64,000 nt of DNA, from the NCBI RefSeq assembly GCF_009192775.1, contig NZ_VTFX01000006.1:232570-296569 (forward strand), given 5' to 3'. Position 1 is the stretch's first letter. Each line of letters begins with the position of its first letter. The DNA comes from Arthrobacter yangruifuii. GTDB lineage: Bacteria; Actinomycetota; Actinomycetes; Actinomycetales; Micrococcaceae. This document shows, one piece after another, positions 31,049 through 39,593 of this stretch. The position numbers and the translations under genes are program-made. The notes beneath the pieces are model-generated. The model did not search any database. It saw only the letters and a list, made by a program, of their open reading frames with translations, and was not told where the DNA came from.

Positions 31049-32173
31049 ATGCCGGAACAGCCAACCGGAGAACGGACCGAGCAGGCCACCGACAAACGGA
31101 TGAAGGAAGTCCGGTCCAAGGGCCAGCTCTCCCGGTCTGAGGACCTGACCGCCTGGGTGGGCGTAGGGGCGGCCGCTTTGATGATGCCGCTGACCATTTC
31201 CCGCGGCGCGGAAGCCACCGGAGAGATCCTGGCGGGCGTCGCCACCACCATCGCGGCTCCCGATCCGGAACTGGCCCTGACCCAGATGTACGAGGGGCTC
31301 GGCACACTGGGCTTCATCCTGGGCCCGCTGCTGGGAGTGGTTGCCGCCGCCGTGCTGCTCACCGCCGCCGTCCAGGGCGGAATCCACCTGAAGAAATTCA
31401 AGGGCAAGTTCGAACAGTTCAACCTGCTCGCCGGCGTCAAACGCGTTTTCGGTACGCAGGCCCTGTGGAACGGAGCCAAATCCCTGCTCAAGACGGCCGT
31501 GGTGGGCCTGGTCCTGTACGCCGTGATCCAGCAGCTGATGCCGGTGCTCATGTCCGCCGGCGGGCTGCCGGTCTCGGCCGTCCTGGAAGCGGCTTCGGGC
31601 GGCACCGCGTCCCTGCTGCAGGCCGCCGTCGCCGCCGGCCTGATCCTCGCCGCGGCGGACATCTTCGTGGTGATGAAACGCAACCGCAAACGCACCCGCA
31701 TGACCAAAAAGGAAGTCAAGGACGAAAACAAGAACAGCGACGGCGACCCGATGGTCAAGTCCCAGCGCCGGTCCCGGCAGCTGGCCATGAGCCGGAACCG
31801 GATGATCGCCGCCGTGGCGGATTCCGACGTCGTCCTCGTCAACCCCACGCACGTGGCCGTGGCCCTCAAATACGAGCCGGGCAAATCCGCGCCGCGGGTC
31901 GTGGCCAAGGGTGCGGACAACATTGCCGCCCGCATCCGCGAGGAAGCCGAAAAGCAGGGCGTCCCCATGGTCTCCGACATTCCGCTGGCCCGTGCCCTGC
32001 ACAGCGCCTGCGAGCTCAACGAGGAAATTCCCGTGGAACTCTACAACGCCGTCGCCCGCGTCCTGGCCTTTGTCATGGCCCTGAAGCGGCGCGGCGCCGC
32101 ACAGGGCGTCCACACCATGGCGCCCGCGCCGCCCGATACCCGAACCCCACAACACCGTAAGGCCGCGTCGTGA
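31049..32173 (+). CDS. flhB: Flagellar export switch protein FlhB
   Basis: A 374-residue protein. The cytoplasmic N-terminus ERTEQATDKRMKEVRSKGQLSRSEDL is typical and is followed by four transmembrane segments. The C-terminal domain contains the self-cleaving NPTH motif at residues 265-268 (DVVLVNPTHVAVALKYEPG), which changes export specificity from rod/hook to filament proteins together with FliK. A variable tail of about 25 residues follows. It overlaps flhA by four bases. Confidence 0.97.
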   Translation: MPEQPTGERTEQATDKRMKEVRSKGQLSRSEDLTAWVGVGAAALMMPLTISRGAEATGEILAGVATTIAAPDPELALTQMYEGLGTLGFILGPLLGVVAAAVLLTAAVQGGIHLKKFKGKFEQFNLLAGVKRVFGTQALWNGAKSLLKTAVVGLVLYAVIQQLMPVLMSAGGLPVSAVLEAASGGTASLLQAAVAAGLILAAADIFVVMKRNRKRTRMTKKEVKDENKNSDGDPMVKSQRRSRQLAMSRNRMIAAVADSDVVLVNPTHVAVALKYEPGKSAPRVVAKGADNIAARIREEAEKQGVPMVSDIPLARALHSACELNEEIPVELYNAVARVLAFVMALKRRGAAQGVHTMAPAPPDTRTPQHRKAAS

Positions 32174-34227
32174 ACCGCAACCGCAACCTCCTGAAACTCG
32201 CCGTCCCCGTGGGCGTCATCGGCATCATCCTGCTGCTGGTGGTGCCCATCCCCGCGGCGCTGCTGGACATCCTGATCATCATCAACATCCTGCTGGCCCT
32301 GGTGATCCTGCTGACCACCATGTTTGTGCGCAAGCCGCTGGACTTCTCGGTGTTCCCGTCCCTGCTGCTGGTGGCCACCCTGTTCCGGCTCGGCCTGAAC
32401 GTGGCCTCCACCCGCCTGGTGCTGGGGGAGGGGTACGCCGGGCAGGTGATTGAAGCGTTCGGGCACGTGGCCGTGGGCGGTTCGCTGATCATCGGCGCGG
32501 TGATCTTCCTGATCCTGGTGGTCATCCAGTTTGTGGTGGTCACCAAGGGTGCCGAACGCGTGGCCGAAGTCGGGGCACGGTTCACGCTAGACGCCATGCC
32601 GGGCAAGCAGATGGCCATCGACGCCGATCTCAACGCCGGGCTCATCACCGATACCCAGGCGCGGGAACGCCGGGCCGAGGTTTCCGCCGAGGCGGATTTC
32701 TACGGAGCCATGGACGGTGCGTCGAAATTCGTCAAGGGTGACGCCATTGCCGGGCTGATCATCATCATCATCAACCTCATCGGCGGCATCGCCATCGGCA
32801 TGCTCCAGCGGAGCATGTCCGTCGGCGAATCGGTCAGCACCTACAGCCTGCTGACCATCGGCGACGGCCTGGTCACCCAGATCCCGGCCCTGTTGATGGC
32901 CGTCTCCACCGGCATGATCGTCACCCGGTCCAACGCCGAGGCGGACATGGGCTCCACGGCCGGCGCGCAGCTGGGCCAGTCCCGGAACGCCCTGATGATC
33001 GCCGGCGGAGCTGCCATTGTCATGGCCCTCATTCCGGGCATGCCGAAACTCCCGTTCATCGTCATCGGTGCGCTGCTGATCTTCATCTCGCAGCGGATCA
33101 AAACGAAGGAAGCATCCGACCAGGCGGACAAGGACCTGGCACAGGCGGCCCTGGACTCACCGCCCGTCTCCGAGACCACCGAGGACCTGATCGAACAGAT
33201 GCGTGTCCACGCCCTGGAGATCCTGCTGGCCCCGGACCTGGTGGATATTGTCACCGGCGGCTCCGATGACCTCCTGGCCCGGGTACGGTCGCTGCGCCGC
33301 AAGATCGCCATGGACCTTGGCATTGTGGTGCCCCCGGTCCGCACCCGCGACAGCGTGGACCTGCCCGCCTCCACCTACGTCATCCGGATCGCCGGCGTGG
33401 AGGCCGGGCGGGGGGATGCCCCGGCCGGCAGGATCCTGGCACTGGGCGACTATCTGGACGGGCTGCCCGGCACCGCCACCGTGGAACCGGTGTTCGGCCT
33501 GGCGGGCAAATGGGTTCCGGCGGAAATGCAGCACGCCGCGGAAATGTCCGGAGCCACCGTGATTGACCGGGTTTCCGTCCTGGTGACGCATCTTTCCGCG
33601 GTCATCACGGCCAACGCCGCCCGGCTGCTCACCCGGGAGGACGTCCGGGTGCTGACCGAGGGGGTGAAGCTGGTGAACCCTTCCGCCGTGGAGGAACTGA
33701 TCCCCAACGTGCTCTCGCTGGCCGAAGTGCAGCGGGTGCTGCAGGGGTTGCTGGCGGAGCAGATCCCCATCAATGACCTGCCGCGGATCTACGAGTCGCT
33801 GCTGCTGCGCGCCAAGGTCTCCCCGGACCCGGAGGGACTGATTGAAACCGCCAGGACCGCTCTCGGCCCGGCGCTGGCTGCCCAGTACATTGCCGACGGC
33901 GTCCTGCGCGTGATCATGATCGACCCGGCACTGGAACAGTCCATGCTCGAAGCCCTGCGGCCCTCGGACCAGGGCAGCCAGATCCTGCTTGACCCGGCTC
34001 GCCTGGAAACCGTGCTGGCCTCGCTGAAGACCGCCGTGGCCGGTGCCGAAAACGCCGGCTACAACGCGGTGCTGGTCTGCGCTCCGGCGCTGCGCCCGGC
34101 GATCCGGCGGCTGGTTTCGGCGCAGACCGGCGGCCTGCCGGTGCTGTCCTACTCCGAAGCCACAGCAGGTAATGTCGGTATCGAGACTGTAGGGGTGGTG
34201 CGTGGAACCGAGACGATTTCAGCTTGA
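32170..34227 (+). CDS. flhA: Flagellar export gate protein FlhA
   Basis: A 685-residue protein with about eight N-terminal transmembrane helices and a large cytoplasmic domain. Motifs: PIPAALLDILIIINILLALVILLTTMFVRKPLDFSVFPSLLLVATLFRLGLNVASTRLVL, the FHIPEP-type loop VKGDAIAGLIIIIINLIGGIAIGMLQRSMSVGESVSTYSLLTIGDGLVTQIPALLMAVSTGMIVTR, and the C-terminal substrate platform. It is the proton-driven docking platform of the export gate. Start GTG 32170 overlaps flhB; its end overlaps the FlhF-like gene by 26 bases. Confidence 0.97.
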   Translation: MNRNRNLLKLAVPVGVIGIILLLVVPIPAALLDILIIINILLALVILLTTMFVRKPLDFSVFPSLLLVATLFRLGLNVASTRLVLGEGYAGQVIEAFGHVAVGGSLIIGAVIFLILVVIQFVVVTKGAERVAEVGARFTLDAMPGKQMAIDADLNAGLITDTQARERRAEVSAEADFYGAMDGASKFVKGDAIAGLIIIIINLIGGIAIGMLQRSMSVGESVSTYSLLTIGDGLVTQIPALLMAVSTGMIVTRSNAEADMGSTAGAQLGQSRNALMIAGGAAIVMALIPGMPKLPFIVIGALLIFISQRIKTKEASDQADKDLAQAALDSPPVSETTEDLIEQMRVHALEILLAPDLVDIVTGGSDDLLARVRSLRRKIAMDLGIVVPPVRTRDSVDLPASTYVIRIAGVEAGRGDAPAGRILALGDYLDGLPGTATVEPVFGLAGKWVPAEMQHAAEMSGATVIDRVSVLVTHLSAVITANAARLLTREDVRVLTEGVKLVNPSAVEELIPNVLSLAEVQRVLQGLLAEQIPINDLPRIYESLLLRAKVSPDPEGLIETARTALGPALAAQYIADGVLRVIMIDPALEQSMLEALRPSDQGSQILLDPARLETVLASLKTAVAGAENAGYNAVLVCAPALRPAIRRLVSAQTGGLPVLSYSEATAGNVGIETVGVVRGTETISA

Positions 34228-35218
34228 GGGGCCGTCGCTTGACGTCCTGAAGGCCCAGGTATTGGCCGAACACGGCCCCCGGGCGCGGATTATCGCCGCG
34301 GAGAAGGTGACCGTCGGCGGGATCGGCGGGTTCCTGTCCCGCCAGCACTACGAGGTGACCGTGGAGCTGCCGCCCAGCGGCCGGCGTCGTGCCCCGGTGG
34401 AAGCGGACCTGCCCGCCCGGACCGTGCCCGGCAAAGCCGGAATTTCTGCCCTGCTTGAAGAAGCGGAACGGGCCGAATCCACCCTGCACCCGACCGCGCC
34501 CCCGGCTCCGGTTTTTCCGGATTTTCCGGCGGCGCCTGCCGTCTCCACCGGCTCCCACGCGTTCGCCGAGCTGATGGACGCCCTCGCCGCGAACACCGGA
34601 ACCCCGGCGGAGACCCAGGCAACGGGTGCCCCTGCCCCCGCTCCCGGCCCGCAGCCGGACCCCGCGTCTGCGGGCTGGATTCACCAACGCCTGGAACCGG
34701 CCCAGCGCCACGGAGTGCCTGCGGCTCCCGTACCGCTGGACGGTGCCGGAGACCTGGTGATGGTGGTTGGCCTGGGCGATGACGCCCTGGAAGTGTGCCG
34801 GTCCATGGCTGAGCTATCCGGCGCGGGGGCGGCAGCCGTCCGCGTGGCCGGCGTCCTGGAAACCGACGGCCAGGGCCGGGCCGGGGACCGGCGTGCGGTG
34901 GCCACCGCACGGGCTGCCGGCGTCATGGCGGACCACAGCATCTTCCTCGCCTACGGGCTGGGGCGCTCCGGGACCGGGATGGGCCGGCATTCGGCACTGA
35001 TTTCCGCGCTGGCTGCCGACCAGGTCTGGGTCGCGGTGGACGCCGGGCGGAAACCGGAAGACACCGCCGCCTGGGTGGCTGCGGTGCGTTCCGCGGCAGA
35101 GGTGGATGCCGTTGCCGTCGAAGGCATCGACACCACCGGGACACCGCAGTCCGTCAACGCACTGGGCCTGCCGATCGGCTGGCTCGACGGCGGCCCCTCG
35201 CCCGTGCCGGTGCTCTGA
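34202..35218 (+). CDS. FlhF-like protein with degenerate GTPase domain
   Basis: A 338-residue protein directly after flhA, where flhF normally lies. Residues 1-55 resemble the FlhF B-domain start (RRFQLEGPSLDVLKAQVLAEHGPRARIIAAEKVTVGGIGGFLSR). A Pro/Ala-rich linker follows (about 60-165). The C-terminal part keeps traces of the SRP-GTPase fold but not its motifs. Where the P-loop GPTGVGKTT should be, about residue 184 onward reads DLVMVVGLGDDALEV, and the TKLDE motif is replaced by VEGIDTTGT at about 306, though the LPIGWLDGG end is FlhF-like. GTP binding is therefore unlikely. A pseudo-GTPase role in placing or starting the flagellum is inferred. Start GTG 34202. Confidence 0.7.
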   Translation: MEPRRFQLEGPSLDVLKAQVLAEHGPRARIIAAEKVTVGGIGGFLSRQHYEVTVELPPSGRRRAPVEADLPARTVPGKAGISALLEEAERAESTLHPTAPPAPVFPDFPAAPAVSTGSHAFAELMDALAANTGTPAETQATGAPAPAPGPQPDPASAGWIHQRLEPAQRHGVPAAPVPLDGAGDLVMVVGLGDDALEVCRSMAELSGAGAAAVRVAGVLETDGQGRAGDRRAVATARAAGVMADHSIFLAYGLGRSGTGMGRHSALISALAADQVWVAVDAGRKPEDTAAWVAAVRSAAEVDAVAVEGIDTTGTPQSVNALGLPIGWLDGGPSPVPVL

Positions 35219-35292
35219 CATCTGTGCCGCGCGGCAGCGCACAGTCCGCTCACGGCGCCGTGACAGCTCGTGGGATCGGCACCGGTGTGGGG

Positions 35293-35305
35293 TAGAGTGG
35301 GCGGA
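35293..35305 (+). promoter_or_regulatory. Leaderless-type promoter of csrA
   Basis: TAGAGT at 35293-35298, then 6 bases, then ATG 35305. No Shine-Dalgarno precedes the start, so the transcript probably begins at or next to the ATG. No sigma-28 element lies upstream. Confidence 0.5.
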
Positions 35306-35583
35306 TGCTGGTGCTTACACGCAAGTCCGGGGAGCAGATCCTGATCGGGGATGACATTGTCATTACCGTCCTGGACTCACGCGGAGACGGCGTGCGCATC
35401 GGCATCGATGCTCCCCGGGGCGTCAAAATCCAGCGCCAGGAGGTGCTGCGGGCAGTGGAAGAGGCCAATGTGGCCGCCAGTGCCGCGGCGCCGGACGCCG
35501 AAGAGCGCATCAAGGCGCTGCTCGCGGGCAGGATGCTTCCGCCCGAAACGGATCCGCCCGTCACCGGACCGCCTGCTTCGTAG
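35305..35583 (+). CDS. csrA: Carbon storage regulator CsrA
   Basis: A 92-residue RNA-binding regulator. The N-terminal MLVLTRKSGEQILIGDDIVITVL and the RNA-binding RIGIDAPRGVKIQRQEV (with the conserved Arg before QEV) are canonical. The 30-residue C-terminal extension is variable, as in CsrA of other Gram-positives. CsrA dimers block translation by binding GGA motifs near ribosome sites. Here FliW is encoded at the other end of the locus and the flagellin leader has two GGA sites, so the main role is likely flagellin homeostasis. The gene has its own leaderless-type promoter and a strong terminator. Confidence 0.96.
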   Translation: MLVLTRKSGEQILIGDDIVITVLDSRGDGVRIGIDAPRGVKIQRQEVLRAVEEANVAASAAAPDAEERIKALLAGRMLPPETDPPVTGPPAS

Positions 35584-35661
35584 CCGGAGCCGGCCATCAC
35601 CTTTTACGTGCTGAGTGTTTTATCCTCGGCAATCCCCGCCTCTGAGGCGTTCCCCGGACAG

Positions 35662-35705
35662 CAGGAACCCCCGCCCTTTCTTGGGGAAAACGGCGGGGGT
35701 TCCTG
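35662..35705 (+). terminator. Terminator of csrA
   Basis: A 14-bp perfect stem CAGGAACCCCCGCC / GGCGGGGGTTCCTG with a 16-base loop, about 80 bases after the csrA stop, followed by GTCTGTT. Confidence 0.8.
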
Positions 35706-35893
35706 GTCTGTTGCCCGGGGACGGCCGGGCGTATCAAGGAGCCGGCGGCTGAGACATGCTGTATTTCGCCGCGACTGCCACGACACTATGGGTGCGGACA
35801 GCAGAAAACCCTAAAGATCTGCGCAAGACGGTCACAAAATCTGCGCAGCTTTTCCGCAAGACGCCGGCGCCTCCGGTTTGACCCAGCAACAGA

Positions 35894-35922
35894 AAACCCC
35901 CGGCACAAAATGCCGGGGGTTT
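35894..35922 (-). terminator. Terminator of tRNA-Thr
   Basis: A 12-bp stem AAACCCCCGGCA / TGCCGGGGGTTT with loop CAAAA. On the minus strand it starts 5 bases past the tRNA end and continues into TTTTCTGTTG. Confidence 0.85.
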
Positions 35923-35927
35923 GTCTG

Positions 35928-36000
35928 AGCCTCCTGCCAGAATCGAACTGGCGACCTTCTCATTACGAGTGAGACGCTCTACCAACTGAGCTAAGGAGGC
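35928..36000 (-). tRNA. tRNA-Thr (anticodon CGT)
   Basis: A 73-nt tRNA on the minus strand. The acceptor stem is GCCTCCT / AGGAGGC with discriminator T. The D-arm is GCTCAGTTGGTAGAGC. The anticodon stem-loop TCTCA-CTCGTAA-TGAGA gives anticodon CGT (reads ACG), and the T-arm is CCAGTTCGATTCTGG. CCA is not encoded. It marks the right border of the flagellar locus. Confidence 0.96.
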
Positions 36001-36042
36001 GGGCTTCACCTGTCCGTTACCGGGCAGAATCCACAAGGAACT

Positions 36043-36071
36043 ACTTTATACGTCCCCGGGGCGCGGGTCAA
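36043..36071 (-). promoter_or_regulatory. Promoter of tRNA-Thr
   Basis: On the minus strand TTGACC, 17 bases, TAAAGT. This is a good vegetative promoter whose start would lie about 36 bases before the mature tRNA 5' end. Confidence 0.65.
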
Positions 36072-36089
36072 AATGGCGGCCGTGCCGGC

Positions 36090-37667
36090 TCAGCAGACCG
36101 TGTTGTCCTCCGGCACGGTTCCGTCCACGAAGTAGTTGTCCACCACGTCCTCGATGCACCGGCTGCCGCGCCCGTAGGCGGTGTGGCCTTCGCCCTCCCA
36201 TGTCACCAGGACTGCGGACTCCAGCTCGGCCGCCAGGGCCTGGGACCACTCGTACGGGGTGGCGGGATCGCCGGTGGTGCCGATGACCAGCATGTCTGCC
36301 GCACCGGCCGCCTTGATGGCGTGCGGTGCGTTCACGGGAGCGTACGGCCAGGCCTCGCAGGTGATCCCGCCGTAAGCCAGGTACCTGCCGATGGTCGGGG
36401 AAGCCGCCTGGAGGTCCCGGGCGTCCGCTGCCATCTCCGCGTCGTCGCTGACCATGGGGTAGTCCAGGCAGTTGACGGCGTTGAAGGCCTCGGTGCTGTT
36501 GGACTGGTACGTGCCGTCCTGTGCACGGTCGGCGCTGAGGTCCGCCAGGCGGAGCATGAGGGTCGGATCGCCTTCCATTGCAGGTTTTAGTGCCTGCGAG
36601 AGGACGGGCCAGTTCCTGTCGTCGTACAGGGGAACAATGAAGCCGCTCACGAAGGTGGACACGGTGACTACGCGCCCGTCCGCCGCCGTCATCGGACTTG
36701 CCTCGACGGAGGCCAGCAGCGCCTGGAGCGTTTCCACGCCCTCGTCGGCGCTGCCCTCGAGCGGGCAGTTGCTGCCCGTCACGCAGTCCTCCACATAGGC
36801 GCGGATGGCCTTCTCGAAGGCCGCGGCCTGCCCGAGCGTGACTTCCTCATTGGTGGACGCCGGGTCAAGGGCGCCGTCGAGCACCAGCCGTCCCGTCTTT
36901 TCCGGGAAAAGCTCGGCGTATGTGGCGCCGAGGTAGGTGCCGTAGGAGAAGCCGAGGTAGTTCAGCTTCTCGTCGCCCACAACGGCGCGCAGGATGTCCA
37001 TGTCACGGGCCGCGCTGGCGGTATCGACAAAGCCGAGAAGTTCGCCGGTCTCCGCCGCGCAGGCATCCGCGAATTCCTTCGCGCTGATCCGGGAGGCGGC
37101 CAGCCCCTCGGGGGTGCCCGGATCGAAGTACTCGGCCCGGGCCTCGTCCATTTCCTCATCATCCAGGCACCGGACCGGGGTGGACCGCCCGACGCCGCGC
37201 GGATCAAACCCGAGGATGTTGTAGTTCTCCCGCAGCCGGTCACTCGTGACGTCTTCGAGATACTTGCTGACGTGGTCGTAACCCGATCCGCCGGGACCGC
37301 CGGGATTGATCAGGATGGTGCCTTGGGCGTCCTTGTCCGATTCGGCCAGGATGGCCGCCAGTTCCACTGTTCCGGCGTCCGGATCCGCATAGTCCATCGG
37401 AACGGTGATGGTGGCGCAGCGGAAGTCCCCGTTACATTCCGTCCACGTGACTTCCTGGCCGTAGAACTCCTGCAGCTCCTCGGGCACGTCGCCGATCACG
37501 TTGGCCGGCGCGGTGGTGGAGACGTTCCCGCCCCCGGTCCCGGCGGCGTCCGGCCCGGGATCAGGCCCGGGATCCGGAGTGCAGGCGGCGGAAGCTGCCA
37601 GCAGCACCACCGAAGCGGCGGCGGCGGCCAGCCGCGTAAAACGGCGGCGGGCGGTGGCAGTGCTCAT
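36090..37667 (-). CDS. Secreted alpha/beta-hydrolase lipoprotein, peptidase S33 (tripeptidyl aminopeptidase-like)
   Basis: A 525-residue exported protein. A twin-Arg-rich N-terminus and hydrophobic stretch lead to the lipobox ASAAC with Cys29, followed by an Asp/Pro/Gly linker. The oxyanion-hole segment ILINPGGPGGSGYD, the nucleophile elbow YLGFSYGTYLG, the acid TTGDPATPY and the catalytic His in GEGHTAYG identify the S33/TAP branch. The C-terminal TAP-like domain ends with a cysteine pair (CIEDVVDNYF...NTVC). It likely trims peptides outside the cell. AGGAGC lies before ATG 37667. It is downstream of holB on the same strand, 67 bases away. Confidence 0.92.
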   Translation of the reverse strand: MSTATARRRFTRLAAAAASVVLLAASAACTPDPGPDPGPDAAGTGGGNVSTTAPANVIGDVPEELQEFYGQEVTWTECNGDFRCATITVPMDYADPDAGTVELAAILAESDKDAQGTILINPGGPGGSGYDHVSKYLEDVTSDRLRENYNILGFDPRGVGRSTPVRCLDDEEMDEARAEYFDPGTPEGLAASRISAKEFADACAAETGELLGFVDTASAARDMDILRAVVGDEKLNYLGFSYGTYLGATYAELFPEKTGRLVLDGALDPASTNEEVTLGQAAAFEKAIRAYVEDCVTGSNCPLEGSADEGVETLQALLASVEASPMTAADGRVVTVSTFVSGFIVPLYDDRNWPVLSQALKPAMEGDPTLMLRLADLSADRAQDGTYQSNSTEAFNAVNCLDYPMVSDDAEMAADARDLQAASPTIGRYLAYGGITCEAWPYAPVNAPHAIKAAGAADMLVIGTTGDPATPYEWSQALAAELESAVLVTWEGEGHTAYGRGSRCIEDVVDNYFVDGTVPEDNTVC

Positions 37668-37734
37668 TCTTGCTCCTGGAACGGCTGGGGACGCGGGCCG
37701 GCCGGGCTGGCGGGACGCGGCGGATAAATGGACA

Positions 37735-38877
37735 TTACAGCAGGCTCACTGCCATCGCTTCGATGGCCAGCAGGGGTGCGACGTTGGTGGTCACCAGCCG
37801 GCGGCGCACGGTGTTGATTTCCTCCATGCGCATCAGGGTCTGTTCCGGAGAGCCGTAGGCAGCGAATTCCTCCAGCTCGCGGCGCAGCCCCTCGTTCACC
37901 AGCGGGCCGCCGCCGCCCAGCTGGATCATCAGCACATCCCGGTAAAAGGAGAGCAGGTCCGTGAGGGCCCGGTCGAAATAGTCGTTCTTGGACCGCTTGG
38001 CCCGGCGGACCTGGTCTTCCTCGAGCCGTTTCACCTGGCTGCGCAGCGACGGCGGCAGGGTGCCGGTGGCGGGTGCGCCCAGCGAGGCGAGGAGTGCTTC
38101 CTTTTCGGCGGCGTCGCGCTGTTCAAAGGAACTGGCGGCCTCCGCTTCGGCCAGGGCCACGAGATCCGCGGCGGCCTTCATCGCCCCGGAGACATTCCGC
38201 AGCGCCAACGGCAGCCGCACGATGCTTTGGCGGCGCTGCCGTGCCCCTTCGTCGGTGGCCAGGCGCTTGGCGACGCCGATGTGGCTCTGCGCGGCCCGGG
38301 CGGCCTCCAGGGCCACGTCCGGGTCGATGTTGTCGCGCCGGATCAGCAGTTCCGCCACGTCCTCCACCGGCGGCAGCCGCAGCCCCACAGGCCGGCACCG
38401 GGAGCGGATGGTGACGAGGACGTCGCCCGGGCTGGGGGCGCAGAGCAGCCAGATGGTCCGCGGCGGGGGCTCTTCAATGGCTTTGAGCAGCACGTTGGTG
38501 CTGCGCTCCTGCATCCGGTCCGCGTCTTCCACAATGAGAACCCGCCAGCGGCCGGTGGAGGGCTTGTCCTGTGCCTTCCGGACCAGCTCGCGGGCCTCGT
38601 CGATGCTGATGGTGACCTTTTCCGTGGTGACGGAGGTGACGTCGGCGTGGGAGCCGGCCAGGACGGTCCGGCAGGCCTTGCACTCGCCGCAGCCGCGCAG
38701 GGCCGGGTCCTGCTGCTCGCACACCAGCGCCGCGGCGAAGGCGCGGGCGGCATTGGAGCGGCCCGAGCCGGGCGGGCCGGTGAACAGCCAGGCGTGGTTG
38801 GGTCGGGCTTCGGCTGCCCCGCGGCGCAGCTGCTCCACGATGGGGTCCTGCCCCTGCAGATCGTCCCAGACACTCAC
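37735..38877 (-). CDS. holB: DNA polymerase III subunit delta' (HolB)
   Basis: A 380-residue clamp-loader subunit. AAA+ fold: the P-loop position reads GPPGSGRS (34-41), with Arg in place of the usual Lys, which is typical of non-hydrolysing delta' proteins. A four-Cys zinc module is at Cys53, 63, 66 and 69. The DEXX-like strand is VLIVEDADRM and the sensor region is SRCRPVGLRLPP. It completes the clamp loader with DnaX and HolA. Start GTG 38877 overlaps the tmk stop (GTGA), so the two are translationally coupled. Confidence 0.95.
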   Translation of the reverse strand: MSVWDDLQGQDPIVEQLRRGAAEARPNHAWLFTGPPGSGRSNAARAFAAALVCEQQDPALRGCGECKACRTVLAGSHADVTSVTTEKVTISIDEARELVRKAQDKPSTGRWRVLIVEDADRMQERSTNVLLKAIEEPPPRTIWLLCAPSPGDVLVTIRSRCRPVGLRLPPVEDVAELLIRRDNIDPDVALEAARAAQSHIGVAKRLATDEGARQRRQSIVRLPLALRNVSGAMKAAADLVALAEAEAASSFEQRDAAEKEALLASLGAPATGTLPPSLRSQVKRLEEDQVRRAKRSKNDYFDRALTDLLSFYRDVLMIQLGGGGPLVNEGLRRELEEFAAYGSPEQTLMRMEEINTVRRRLVTTNVAPLLAIEAMAVSLL

Positions 38878-39521
38878 GGCAGCAGCTCTTCCACGCGGCG
38901 CCGAATGGCGGCGGCGAGTTCGTCCACCGGGCGGCCGGCGTCCAGCACCAGGTACCGGTCCGGAGCCGTCTGTGCCGCTTCGAGGAATGCCAGGCGGATC
39001 TGCTGGTGGAAGGTGTCCGGCTCGGATTCCAGCCGGTCTTCGGCAGCCCGGCCGGCCGTCCGGCGGTCCCGTCCGCGCTCGGGGTCGACGTCGAGCAGGA
39101 TGGTGAGGTCCGGCTGCAGGCCGCCGGTGGCCCATTCGTTCAGGGTGCGGACCGTCTCGGTGCCCAGCTGCCGGCCGGCACCCTGATAGGCAATGGAACT
39201 GTCCACGTAACGGTCACAGACCACCACGGTTCCGGCGGCGAGCGCCGGCTCGATGACCTGCTGGACGTGCGCGGCGCGGGAAGCCGCGAAAATCAGTGCC
39301 TCCGTGCGCGCATCGATTTCGCCGTTGCCGTGTTCAAGGACCAGGGTGCGCAGCGCCTCACCCACCGGCGTGCCGCCGGGCTCTCGGGTGCGCAGGACCG
39401 TTCGGCCGGTCTCCTGCAGGGCGGCGTCCAGCCGCTGCGCCTGGGTGGATTTACCGGCGCCGTCTCCGCCCTCCATGGCAATAAACAGGCCGCGGGTTCC
39501 GGGGAGAATAGAGTTGCTCAC
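38874..39521 (-). CDS. tmk: Thymidylate kinase
   Basis: A 215-residue dTMP kinase. P-loop EGGDGAGKST (about 17-26), the substrate-binding REPGGTPVGEALR, the DRY-type motif VVCDRYVDSSIAYQGAGRQLG and the LILLDVDPERG-type lid region are all present (ILLDVDPERGRDRR). It makes dTDP for DNA synthesis. The start is GTG 39521 with no Shine-Dalgarno; TAGGCT lies 6 bases upstream, so the transcript is probably leaderless. It forms an operon with holB and diverges from a trans-sulfuration gene. Confidence 0.96.
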   Translation of the reverse strand: MSNSILPGTRGLFIAMEGGDGAGKSTQAQRLDAALQETGRTVLRTREPGGTPVGEALRTLVLEHGNGEIDARTEALIFAASRAAHVQQVIEPALAAGTVVVCDRYVDSSIAYQGAGRQLGTETVRTLNEWATGGLQPDLTILLDVDPERGRDRRTAGRAAEDRLESEPDTFHQQIRLAFLEAAQTAPDRYLVLDAGRPVDELAAAIRRRVEELLP

Positions 39522-39593
39522 CCGCCTAGCCTACCTAGTCCGGCTGGGAGAGCCGCCGGATGCTGCGGACCATGCCGGGCTAGGCTGATTGCT

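Larger units (their letters stand above)
35584..35927. other. Gene-free interval between csrA and tRNA-Thr
   Basis: This 344-base stretch carries no convincing coding sequence. It holds the csrA terminator (35662-35705) and the tRNA-Thr terminator (35894-35922). Between them are two related strings CTGCGCAAGACGGTC and TTCCGCAAGACGCCG (from about 35819 and 35860), for which I see no function. Confidence 0.7.

Noticed and set aside
30011..32155. A 714-codon minus-strand frame opposite fliQ-fliR-flhB, and similar long frames at 15982-17739, 49909-52731 and 55845-58040.
   Set aside because: All lie antisense to strongly conserved genes and translate into Gly/His/Gln-rich sequence without domains.
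35608..35814. A 68-codon frame between csrA and tRNA-Thr.
   Set aside because: It spans the csrA terminator and has no ribosome binding site or recognisable sequence.
7262..36000. The flagellar locus as a mobile island integrated at tRNA-Thr.
   Set aside because: No integrase, no duplicated tRNA 3' end at the left border near 7262-7340, and no obvious change in base composition or codon use. Adjacency to a tRNA alone is not enough.
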